A stretch of 18,188 nt of DNA from Oscillospiraceae bacterium. GTDB lineage: Bacteria > Bacillota > Clostridia > Oscillospirales > Oscillospiraceae. The stretch lies in contig CACXHI010000113.1 in NCBI GenBank assembly GCA_902767395.1, positions 1 to 18,188 of the forward strand. Direction: 5' to 3'. Made by a program: the position numbers and the translations under genes. The notes beneath the pieces were generated by a model. It searched no databases. It saw only the letters and a program-made list of their open reading frames with translations, and was not told the DNA's origin. Shown here piece by piece: positions 1 to 5,776 of this stretch. Each line of letters starts with the position of its first letter. Position 1 is the first letter of the stretch.

Positions 1-142
1 CGTACGAAACGACGTCCTCGAGGGTAATGGTTTCGTCCCGCCCCCCACGGGGCGGGTGGATTAAAATAGTCACCACGACAGAGATGGGTGGCGCATCCGA
101 AATTTCGCCTCTACGTTGGGGCGCGAATTGAAATGACGTCAT
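1..142 (-). CDS. possible partial gene running off the left edge, unknown product
   Basis: An open frame of 47 codons runs from an ATG at 142 to the window edge with no stop. Upstream of that ATG, on the minus strand, are GGGAG (9 nt away) and AGGA (4 nt away), either of which could serve as a ribosome binding site. The 20 codons nearest the edge have about 80% G or C at third positions, like the genes in this window. The first 27 codons are less biased, so the true start could be further in. I do not recognise the protein. The plus strand also has short open stretches here, with stops at 25-27 and 62-64, so a plus-strand gene ending in this segment is an alternative. Confidence 0.3.
   Translation of the reverse strand, partial: MTSFQFAPQRRGEISDAPPISVVVTILIHPPRGGRDETITLEDVVSY
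37..56. terminator. GC-only hairpin near the left edge
   Basis: CCCGCCCC and GGGGCGGG form a perfect 8-bp stem around the loop CCAC. No T-tract follows on either strand. It could be the hairpin of a weak terminator for a plus-strand gene ending to the left, since a stop lies at 25-27. It could also be coincidental structure inside the possible minus-strand gene. Confidence 0.3.
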
Positions 143-144
143 TT
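131..144. repeat. perfect 14-bp palindrome
   Basis: AAATGACGTCATTT reads identically on both strands. Its position over the start codon of the possible minus-strand ORF at 142 would suit an operator for a dimeric regulator. No regulator with this site is recognised, so its role is unknown. Confidence 0.4.
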
Positions 145-264
145 TGTCCTACTCCCAGTGCATCCGTTTGGCAAACTCCAACAAAGCAGGGCAGAATACT
201 TGCCACGGCTCCGTTGTTGTCTGTGACGGGGCCACAGCAGGCATTCGATCGTTGCGGACACGCC

Positions 265-290
265 GCGGCGCACACCGTGCGCCGCTTTCT
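265..290 (+). terminator. strong hairpin followed by a short T-rich run
   Basis: GCGGCGCAC (265-273) and GTGCGCCGC (277-285) pair perfectly over 9 bp with a 3-nt loop, followed by TTTCT on the plus strand. It could end a transcript entering from the left, or be structure in the 5' leader of the minus-strand ORF. The rest of 145-355 shows no convincing gene on either strand; the open frames there are shadows with no ribosome binding site. Confidence 0.4.
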
Positions 291-355
291 GCACGCAGTC
301 GGCCGAACTGTTGCGAATTGCGCAGAATAACTCCCCAAAAAACGGAATTTTGAGG

Positions 356-384
356 GTGACAAACACGCGCGGATGTGCTACAAT
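356..384 (+). promoter_or_regulatory. sigma-A-type promoter of the deacetylase gene
   Basis: GTGACA (356-361) and TACAAT (379-384) each match the consensus at 5 of 6 positions and are 17 bp apart. The predicted transcription start is near 391, about 33 nt before the ATG at 424. This excludes the in-frame upstream ATG at 373 as the translation start. Confidence 0.6.
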
Positions 385-423
385 AGATTGCACATTTTGA
401 GAGAAACAGAAGGCGTAAACAAC

Positions 424-1455
424 ATGAAACAGAACTCCGCTCCTCCGTCCTTTTCCAAAACCCTGCGCCGGTGGCTGCGGCGCGCACCCCTGCCGCTGTT
501 CTTGGCGCTGATGGGTCTGATCTATCTGCTCAGCGGCGGGTTCGGCCTGAATCGGGCCGAAACGCTCCCGTCTGAGACGGGCAGCCGCATTGCCAGCGGC
601 CTTCCTGTGCCAACCGACACGGAACCGATCACGACCGCCTCCTCGGAGACGCCGCAGACCTCCGCCACTGAAGCGCCGCAGACCTCCGCTGTGACAGAGA
701 CGCCCCAGACCACCGAAACGGAGGCCCCGCAAACCTCCACCGAGGCGCCGACAACCGAGGCGCCGACAACCGAGGCGCCCACGACAACAGAAGCGCCCGC
801 AACGACGGAAGCGCCGGAGGGCCGGACGATCTACCTGACCTTTGACGACGGCCCCGGCCGGAACACCGAAAAGGTGCTGGGAATTCTGGATCGCTACGGC
901 GTAAAAGCGACCTTTTTCACCGTAGGCTACTATGTGGATCGCTACCCCGAAACGGCAGCAAAAATCACCCAGCAGGGCAGCTTGATCGCCTGCCACAGCT
1001 ATACGCATGAGTACAGCCAGTGCTACGCCTCCGTGGATGCGTTTTTCGACGAGCTGGAGAAGTGGAAAAACGCGGTGAAAAACGCCTGCGGCGCGGTCCC
1101 GGAGCGGGTCTGTATCCGCTTCCCCGGCGGCTCTACGACGCCCAACGCCAAGGACGTTGCCACCGGCATTAAGGAGCGTCTGAGCCGGGAGGGCTATCAT
1201 TGGTTCGACTGGAACGCGGCAGACAACGACAAGTACCCCAAGGGCAACGTGAAAAACCTGCCGGACGCCGAGTATTTCTGGGCGTCGTATTTGGAGACCA
1301 TCGGTTGGTACGCGAACAACCCCAACGCGCAGGTGATCTTCCTGACGCACGACTCCGAAAACGGCACGGTGGAGATTTTGCCCCGGATGATCGAGGATTT
1401 GCTGGCAAAGGGCTACACCTTCAAAACCCTCGACGAGCACCCGGAATGGGGTTGA
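424..1455 (+). CDS. membrane-anchored polysaccharide deacetylase (NodB/CE4 family)
   Basis: A 343-residue protein expected to remove N-acetyl groups from an extracytoplasmic glycan, most likely peptidoglycan, in the manner of PgdA/PdaA enzymes. It has a basic N-terminus, one hydrophobic segment (about residues 22-40) that could anchor it or act as an uncleaved signal, then a Thr/Pro/Glu-rich low-complexity linker (about 70-135), then the catalytic domain. CE4 motifs are visible: TFDDGP with D141 and D142, HSYTH at 191-195 (metal ligands), RFPGG, and LTHD with H309. The ATG at 424 is chosen because the promoter at 356-384 lies over the longer frame; the ribosome binding site is weak (AAGG). 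The gene stands alone, converges on sigK and is followed by a terminator. A spore cortex or cell-wall role is suggested only by neighbourhood. Confidence 0.9.
   Translation: MKQNSAPPSFSKTLRRWLRRAPLPLFLALMGLIYLLSGGFGLNRAETLPSETGSRIASGLPVPTDTEPITTASSETPQTSATEAPQTSAVTETPQTTETEAPQTSTEAPTTEAPTTEAPTTTEAPATTEAPEGRTIYLTFDDGPGRNTEKVLGILDRYGVKATFFTVGYYVDRYPETAAKITQQGSLIACHSYTHEYSQCYASVDAFFDELEKWKNAVKNACGAVPERVCIRFPGGSTTPNAKDVATGIKERLSREGYHWFDWNAADNDKYPKGNVKNLPDAEYFWASYLETIGWYANNPNAQVIFLTHDSENGTVEILPRMIEDLLAKGYTFKTLDEHPEWG
742..780 (+). repeat. 15-bp in-frame tandem repeat encoding the Thr/Pro linker
   Basis: GAGGCGCCGACAACC occurs exactly at 742-756 and 757-771, with a third partial copy from 772. It is the most regular part of a wider degenerate tract (about 640-816) encoding units of the ETPQTS and TEAPTT type. 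In-frame repeats like this can change copy number by slippage and so vary linker length without breaking the frame. Confidence 0.8.
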
Positions 1456-1478
1456 TTTCGGCTTATTACGAATTGGAC

Positions 1479-1517
1479 AGCGGACGGCTCCCACAAGGGG
1501 CCGTCCGCTGGCGATTT
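1479..1517 (+). terminator. intrinsic terminator after the deacetylase gene
   Basis: AGCGGACGGC (1479-1488) pairs perfectly with GCCGTCCGCT (1500-1509), and the stem can extend inward by three more pairs. TTTT follows at 1514-1517. It lies between two convergent stop codons. The minus-strand side lacks a T-run, so it mainly serves the plus strand. Confidence 0.7.
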
Positions 1518-1532
1518 TCCCGCAGAGCCGCT

Positions 1533-2213
1533 CTATTCCAGCTCCGCCCGCAGCTTTTCCAGCGCCTTTTTCTCAATCCGCGAAACGTAGCTGCGGCTGA
1601 TCCCAAGTCGGGCGGCGACGGTCTGCTGCTTTTCGGGAGCCGCTCCGTCCAGTCCATAGCGGAGACGGATCACCTCCCGCTCGCGTTCGGTCAGGCAGGC
1701 GGCCACTGCGCGGCGGAGCTTCAGCGCCTCCTCCTTGCGCGACAGATCCTCGAACAGATCCTCCTCGGACGCCACAACGTCCTGCACCGAGAGCGAGGTT
1801 CCATCCTTGCCCGTCTCGATGCAGTCGGAAAGGGAAACGTCGCCGGCCATTTTGCGCTGGCTGCGGAAATACATCAAAATCTCGTTCTCTACGCAGCGCG
1901 CCGCATAAGTGGCAAGGCGCGCTCCCTTGGACGGGTCGAAGCTCTCGATGCCTTTGATCAGACCAATCGTTCCAATGGAGAGCAGATCCTCCTGATCGGC
2001 AGACTGGGTATAATACTTTTTCATAATATGGGCCACAAGGCGGAGGTTTCGTTCGATCAGAATGTTTCTGGCCGCGAGATCGCCGGCGGCGGCCTGCTGG
2101 AGGTAGAGGCGTTCCTCCTTGGCGGACAGCGGCTTCGGAAAGGAGCCGGGCTGGTCGAGCCGCAGGGAACAGAGCATGGAGCCAAGCATCAGGAGCAGGG
2201 CTGCAGAAAGCAT
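1533..2213 (-). CDS. sigK: RNA polymerase sporulation sigma factor SigK (pro-sigma-K)
   Basis: A 226-residue sigma-70-family factor that in Bacillus directs late mother-cell sporulation genes. A hydrophobic N-terminal stretch (about residues 1-16) corresponds to the inhibitory pro-sequence removed by the SpoIVFB protease. The segment FPKPLSAKEE closely resembles B. subtilis pro-SigK just after its cleavage point, and differs from SigE. Region 2 runs about 55-118 (NLRLVAHI, SIGTIGLIKGIESF, ATYAARCVENEILMYFRS). Region 4 runs about 173-224 (LTEREREVIRLRYGLDG, GISRSYVSRIEKKALEKL). The ATG at 2213 is preferred over the in-frame GTG at 2222 because that GTG lies in the ribosome binding site GAGGTG, which is 6 nt before the ATG. 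The frame is continuous, so no skin-type element interrupts it. Confidence 0.93.
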   Translation of the reverse strand: MLSAALLLMLGSMLCSLRLDQPGSFPKPLSAKEERLYLQQAAAGDLAARNILIERNLRLVAHIMKKYYTQSADQEDLLSIGTIGLIKGIESFDPSKGARLATYAARCVENEILMYFRSQRKMAGDVSLSDCIETGKDGTSLSVQDVVASEEDLFEDLSRKEEALKLRRAVAACLTEREREVIRLRYGLDGAAPEKQQTVAARLGISRSYVSRIEKKALEKLRAELE

Positions 2214-2230
2214 AACAATCACCTCGCAGC

Positions 2231-2260
2231 ACTCTATTCCGGCGCTGGTTGTCCATATTC
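2231..2260 (-). promoter_or_regulatory. candidate sigma-E-like promoter for sigK
   Basis: On the minus strand, GAATATG (2260-2254) resembles the sigma-E -35 box. AATAGAGT (2238-2231), 15 nt later, partly matches the sigma-E -10 CATACAAT. Known sigK genes are transcribed by sigma-E and then sigma-K, which suits the position. The -10 match is weak, so this is only a candidate. Confidence 0.25.
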
Positions 2261-2270
2261 CGTTTTTTTG

Positions 2271-2332
2271 CAGCTTCCATGCGGCGGAAACCCAATTTCA
2301 TTCCGTCCTTCGCTGCATCCGCGTGGAAGCTG
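2271..2332. repeat. long inverted repeat upstream of sigK
   Basis: CAGCTTCCATGCGG (2271-2284) is repeated inverted as CCGCGTGGAAGCTG (2319-2332), 14 bp with one G-T-type mismatch. A nested CGGAA/TTCCG pair lies between the arms. It sits 60-120 bp upstream of the sigK start. The rest of the 2214-2554 gap is AT-rich, and I see no gene in it. Confidence 0.5.
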
Positions 2333-2554
2333 TTTTATGTCACCCAATGGAAATTTGTCGAAATCTGCCTGTATATTTTTCGTCGGTGGAAAACCCTGTG
2401 GATTGTGTGAAAAACCCGGCAAAAACCCGTAGTTTTCCGCATTTCTCTCCCGCTTCTCCAGCGGATTTCTTCCTCTCTTGCGGATAAGTTCTCATTTTGT
2501 AACCGAATTATGTCTTCTTTTGTCGAACAGATTATGTAAACTTCAAGGCGTATG

Positions 2555-2589
2555 ACAGCGCCCCCGGATCGGTGATCCGGGGGCGCTGT
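2555..2589 (-). terminator. very stable hairpin at the 3' end of hsp20
   Basis: A perfect 16-bp stem (2555-2570 with 2574-2589) around a 3-nt loop lies 13 nt past the hsp20 stop. Its GC core is CCCCCGGATC. Only weak T-richness follows on the minus strand, so it may act as a transcript-end stabiliser as well as a terminator. Confidence 0.6.
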
Positions 2590-2601
2590 AGGGCTTCTGC
2601 A

Positions 2602-3051
2602 TCAGCCTTCGATCAGAATGGTTCTCTTCTCCGGCAGCTTCGGCGCGGTCTTCTTGGGCACGCAGAGCTTCAGCACGCCGTCCTCAAAGCGGGCCTTGAT
2701 TTCCTCCTCGGTCAGAGCGGTTCCAACGTAAAAGCTCCGCTGCATGGCCCCGGCGTATCGCTCCTGCCGGATGACACGGCCCTTCTTGTCGGTCTCGTCC
2801 TTGTCCAGCCCCTTGGCGGCGCTGATGGTCAGGTAGCCCTTCTCAAGGCTCAGGTCGATCTCGTCCTTCTTGAAGCCGGGCAGATCAATGTCCACGTCAT
2901 AGTGGTCGTCGTGCTCATGGATGTCGGTGCGCATCACGTGAGGCGCGTGCTTGCCGTAAAGCTGCTTCTCGGTATCCGCAAGCGTGCGGCTCACAGGCCA
3001 GCGCATCCAATCGTCAAAGAAATCATCGTCAAAAAGTCTGGGCATCAACAT
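2602..3051 (-). CDS. small heat-shock protein, Hsp20/alpha-crystallin family
   Basis: A 149-residue cytoplasmic holdase-type chaperone that binds unfolding proteins without ATP. The N-terminal segment is short and Phe/Asp/Trp-rich (residues 5-18). The alpha-crystallin domain spans about 38-135, with LPGFKKDEI at 57-65, a YLTISA strand at 73-78, and the family signature AxxxxGVLKL at 120-129. A C-terminal ILI (145-147) is the I-x-I anchoring motif used in oligomer assembly. The ribosome binding site AAAGGAG lies about 12 nt before the ATG. Another ATG two codons in (3045) is possible. It is monocistronic, with a sigma-A promoter and CIRCE operator upstream and a strong hairpin downstream, so HrcA-controlled heat induction is expected. 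Confidence 0.93.
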   Translation of the reverse strand: MLMPRLFDDDFFDDWMRWPVSRTLADTEKQLYGKHAPHVMRTDIHEHDDHYDVDIDLPGFKKDEIDLSLEKGYLTISAAKGLDKDETDKKGRVIRQERYAGAMQRSFYVGTALTEEEIKARFEDGVLKLCVPKKTAPKLPEKRTILIEG

Positions 3052-3149
3052 AAGTCATTTCTCCTTTCACTCATCTACATTGTGTTGTGTGCCTATGTAA
3101 TTGAGCAATGGAGCGGAAGCTTCTTGCTTCCTTCCTTTGTTCTGGCTCT

Positions 3150-3177
3150 ATTATACCACCTTTTTTAGCACTGTCAA
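3150..3177 (-). promoter_or_regulatory. consensus sigma-A promoter of hsp20
   Basis: On the minus strand, TTGACA (3177-3172) and TATAAT (3155-3150) are both perfect consensus, with 16 bp between them. The predicted start is near 3143, giving a leader of about 90 nt. The -35 box lies inside the CIRCE operator. Confidence 0.85.
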
Positions 3178-3191
3178 CCGGAGAGTGCTAA
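3165..3191. promoter_or_regulatory. CIRCE operator (HrcA binding site)
   Basis: TTAGCACTG (3165-3173), a 9-nt spacer, and GAGTGCTAA (3183-3191). The published CIRCE consensus is TTAGCACTC-N9-GAGTGCTAA, so 17 of 18 arm positions match and spacing is exact. It overlaps the hsp20 -35 box, so HrcA binding should block RNA polymerase directly. No hrcA gene is in this window. Confidence 0.93.
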
Positions 3192-3256
3192 AAATTCGAT
3201 GAACCTTTTGGAAACAAATTGTGAACGGCCCTTCGTGCGGCGCAAACGGAATCCGG

Positions 3257-3907
3257 CTACGGGGCAAAGAGCTCGGAGAGCCAGTCGAGGACGCGGAACT
3301 TGAAGCGGACGTTGGCGCTGTCGGAGGTCATCAGGGCAATCTGATCGTCGCAGAGGCCGACAGCTTGGGCCGTCTCACAGAAGTCGTCGAGGTGTCCGTC
3401 GGTCGGGCCGATCAATTCCTCCAGCTCCGCCGTGGCGGGGAGGCAGAGGGACGGAAACGCCACGCACCACCAGTTACGTCCCTCTCCTGCGCCGAGCACA
3501 ATTCGCAGGGCGCGGTAGGTTCCGGCCGGCAGGGCGAAGGTCGGATAGTCACGGCGGGGGAAGACCTCGTCGGCAAGGCTGGCGCGTACCGTTTCCCCCG
3601 TGCCGAGGGCGGCAAACGCCGTCTGCCGCAGACGGGGCAGGGCGCTGCGCAGGGCGGCCTCGGCGGCGTTTGCATCGGCGCAGTTGGCCGTCAGGGCAGC
3701 AATTTCCGGCAGGAGGGCGTCCCGAACGCGGAGCTTCCGCGCCTGATCGGCGGGAGCGTCCGAGGACGCGACGACGTGAAGCCGAATCAGCCGGTCCGCA
3801 AGACGCGCCTGCTCCATCTGAACCCGCAGGGTGAGGGCGGCAGAGACAACAAGGAGGGTCGCAAGGGTGAGGGAAACCAGCTTTCCCCACGTTATTCTTT
3901 TGCACAT
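3257..3907 (-). CDS. spoIIR: stage II sporulation protein R
   Basis: A 216-residue protein resembling SpoIIR, the forespore-made, exported signal that triggers SpoIIGA to process pro-sigma-E in the mother cell. An N-terminal hydrophobic segment (about residues 10-27) would serve as signal or anchor. Family motifs follow: RLIRLHVVASSD at 39-50, KLRVRDALL at 58-66, and GEGRNWWCVAFPSLC at 141-155. The ATG at 3907 is preferred over the in-frame GTG at 3916 because AGGTGA lies just upstream with about 5 nt spacing. That ribosome binding site is buried in the hairpin at 3915-3952. It follows the ABC transporter pair on the same strand and is probably transcribed separately. Confidence 0.92.
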   Translation of the reverse strand: MCKRITWGKLVSLTLATLLVVSAALTLRVQMEQARLADRLIRLHVVASSDAPADQARKLRVRDALLPEIAALTANCADANAAEAALRSALPRLRQTAFAALGTGETVRASLADEVFPRRDYPTFALPAGTYRALRIVLGAGEGRNWWCVAFPSLCLPATAELEELIGPTDGHLDDFCETAQAVGLCDDQIALMTSDSANVRFKFRVLDWLSELFAP

Positions 3908-3914
3908 AAAAATC

Positions 3915-3952
3915 ACCTGTCCATCTTGAGCTTGCCTACAGGATGGACAGGT
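3915..3952 (-). promoter_or_regulatory. hairpin covering the spoIIR ribosome binding site
   Basis: The 11-bp perfect inverted repeat ACCTGTCCATC (3915-3925) and GATGGACAGGT (3942-3952) extends inward by about 3 more pairs. On the minus strand its 3' arm contains AGGT of the spoIIR ribosome binding site and is followed by GATTTTTATG, which includes a T5 run. It may end the ABC transporter transcript, mask the spoIIR ribosome binding site on read-through RNA, or both. Confidence 0.65.
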
Positions 3953-3968
3953 TTTGGTTGGTTTATAC
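3940..3968 (-). promoter_or_regulatory. candidate sigma-F promoter for spoIIR
   Basis: On the minus strand, GTATA (3968-3964) matches the sigma-F -35 consensus GYATA. After 15 nt, GTCCATCCT (3948-3940) matches GGNNANANT at 3 of 5 fixed positions. B. subtilis spoIIR is sigma-F-dependent. The implied start near 3934 lies past the upstream arm of the hairpin at 3915-3952. The -10 match is weak. Confidence 0.3.
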
Positions 3969-3988
3969 GCGATCTTCTCTTTTTCCGA

Positions 3989-5776
3989 TCAAATTGCGTA
4001 CTGGCTCTCATACAGCTCCGCGTAGAAGCCCTTCTGCGCCAGCAGAGATCTGTGGGTTCCCTGCTCCACGATCTGCCCGTCGCGCAGAACCAGGATCAGG
4101 TCGGCGTCCACAATGGTAGACAGGCGGTGGGCGATAACGAAGCAGGTGCGACCGCCCATGAGCCGGTCCATTGCCTTCTGGATGAGCAGCTCGGTACGGG
4201 TATCCACGTTGGAGGTTGCCTCGTCCAGAATCAGCAGGGGCCGGTTGGCCAGCATGGCGCGGGCGATGGTCAAAAGCTGCTTCTGCCCGGCGGAAACGGC
4301 GGTGCTGTCCTCGGAGATGACGGTATCGTAGCCCTGCGGCAGACGGCGGATGAAGCGGTCACAGTAGGCGCTGTCACAGGCCTTCTCAATCTGCTCCCGC
4401 GTCGCGTCGGGACAGCCGTAGGCGACGTTTTCCGCCACTGTACCCTTGAACAGCCAGGTGTCCTGAAGCACCATGGCGAAGAGCTTCCGGTTCTCGGAGC
4501 GCGAAACCCGGGAAACGTCCTGCCCGTCGATCAGGATCTGCCCGGTCTGCACGTCATAGAACCGCATGAGCAGGTTGACAATGGTGGTTTTTCCGGCCCC
4601 GGTGGGGCCGACAATGGCAACCTTCTGCCCCGGCTTGACGTCAATGCTCAGGTCTCGAATCAGGGGCTTCTCCGGATCGTAGGAGAAGTCCACGTGCCGC
4701 AGCTCCACGCGGCCCCTTGTGGGAGGCTGAATGGCTCCGACGGGGTCCGGCTCCTCCGGCAGATCCAGCAGGGCAAACACACGGCGGGCGGAGGCCTTGA
4801 CGTGCTGCACGTTGCTCAGGCCGAAGGCAACCCGCTCCAACGGCGCGGAGATCTGACGGGCGAAGAGGATGACCGTGACCACCGTGCCGATCGGCACGCC
4901 GCGATGCACAATCAGCCAGCCGCCCACCACCGCCACGACGATATAGGCCAGCGCATCCACGAAGATGATGACCGGTTGCACGATGGAGGACAGGAAGTTG
5001 CCGAAAATGCCGTTGCGCTGGTGGCGCTCGGAGAGGTCGTCATACTTCCTTTGCAGGTAGTCCTCGCGGTTGAAGGCCTTGGTGGTCGCGTAATTCGTAT
5101 AAGCCTCCTCCGCCAGCGCGGTGAGCTCGCCGCCGAGGTTGAAGTGCTTATCCCAGTGCTTTTCCCCCAGCGTTGCCATCTTGGCCGACAGCAGGACGGA
5201 CAGGGGCGAGAGCAGCACCACGGGAATCGCCATGCGCCAGTCGGTCAAAAACAGAATCAGCGCAATCACGATCATCTGGAGGAAACCGGAAAGCAGGACC
5301 TCGATGAGGCCGTAGATCGTATCCGCCATATAGCCCACGTCGTCCATCATGCGGTCGATCACGTCGCCCGCCGGGGTCTTGTCCACGTAGGAAACGGGCA
5401 GGCGGCGAAGCTTCTCGGACAGACGGATGCGCAGGCCCGACGTGAAGAAGCGGGTGACGACGTTGTTTAACAGGAAGGAGTTGCCGTAGGTCATGGCGGC
5501 TTGCAGGGCGTAGACGCCGAAGAGCAGACCTGCGCCCGGCAGCAGGCGTTCCGCTAGGCCGGGGGTATGCTCCTTGGTCCACGCGTAGAGCTGGTCCACC
5601 AGCGAGCCCAGCAGCTTCGGCGCTGCCACGGCGCAGCCGATCAACAGCAGGCAGAGAAAGGCGGAGAGCCAGATCCAGCCCCGAATGGGATGAATCTCCT
5701 GAAACAAACGGCGGACAGTTTCATCAATCAAGCGCCGCTTTTCCTTCTTTTTCGTTTTCTGATTGTTCCGGATCAC
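3989..5776 (-). CDS. ABC exporter half-transporter, canonical catalytic subunit
   Basis: A 595-residue fusion of a six-helix exporter membrane domain (about 30-325) and an ATPase domain (about 355-590). It has Walker A GPTGAGKTT (390-398), Walker B LLILDE with catalytic E519, and switch H550 in VIAHRLST. The signature is SAGQ (495-498) instead of SGGQ. The altered signature faces the partner's degenerate site in the heterodimer, while its own Walker B and H-loop are intact. The start is GTG at 5776, overlapping the stop of the upstream gene by 4 bp, with GGGAGG upstream. The N-terminal 15 residues are very Lys/Arg-rich. The likely role is multidrug or lipid export (BmrCD/LmrCD-like); the substrate cannot be told from sequence. 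Confidence 0.9.
   Translation of the reverse strand: MIRNNQKTKKKEKRRLIDETVRRLFQEIHPIRGWIWLSAFLCLLLIGCAVAAPKLLGSLVDQLYAWTKEHTPGLAERLLPGAGLLFGVYALQAAMTYGNSFLLNNVVTRFFTSGLRIRLSEKLRRLPVSYVDKTPAGDVIDRMMDDVGYMADTIYGLIEVLLSGFLQMIVIALILFLTDWRMAIPVVLLSPLSVLLSAKMATLGEKHWDKHFNLGGELTALAEEAYTNYATTKAFNREDYLQRKYDDLSERHQRNGIFGNFLSSIVQPVIIFVDALAYIVVAVVGGWLIVHRGVPIGTVVTVILFARQISAPLERVAFGLSNVQHVKASARRVFALLDLPEEPDPVGAIQPPTRGRVELRHVDFSYDPEKPLIRDLSIDVKPGQKVAIVGPTGAGKTTIVNLLMRFYDVQTGQILIDGQDVSRVSRSENRKLFAMVLQDTWLFKGTVAENVAYGCPDATREQIEKACDSAYCDRFIRRLPQGYDTVISEDSTAVSAGQKQLLTIARAMLANRPLLILDEATSNVDTRTELLIQKAMDRLMGGRTCFVIAHRLSTIVDADLILVLRDGQIVEQGTHRSLLAQKGFYAELYESQYAI

Noticed and set aside
373..423. Upstream in-frame ATG of the deacetylase at 373
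   Set aside because: It lies within the promoter region, before the predicted transcription start.
139..1494. 451-codon minus-strand ORF across the deacetylase gene
   Set aside because: Antisense shadow of a high-GC gene; low-complexity Gly/Arg/Leu translation with no family motifs, while the plus strand has full CE4 motifs.
1533..2213. Possibility that the sigma factor is SigE rather than SigK
   Set aside because: The short hydrophobic pro-sequence and FPKPLS segment match SigK, no spoIIGA is adjacent, and region 4 ends as in SigK.
3221..5470. 749-codon plus-strand ORF
   Set aside because: Antisense to spoIIR and an ABC transporter gene; His/Gly/Val-rich translation typical of the opposite strand of GC-rich coding DNA.
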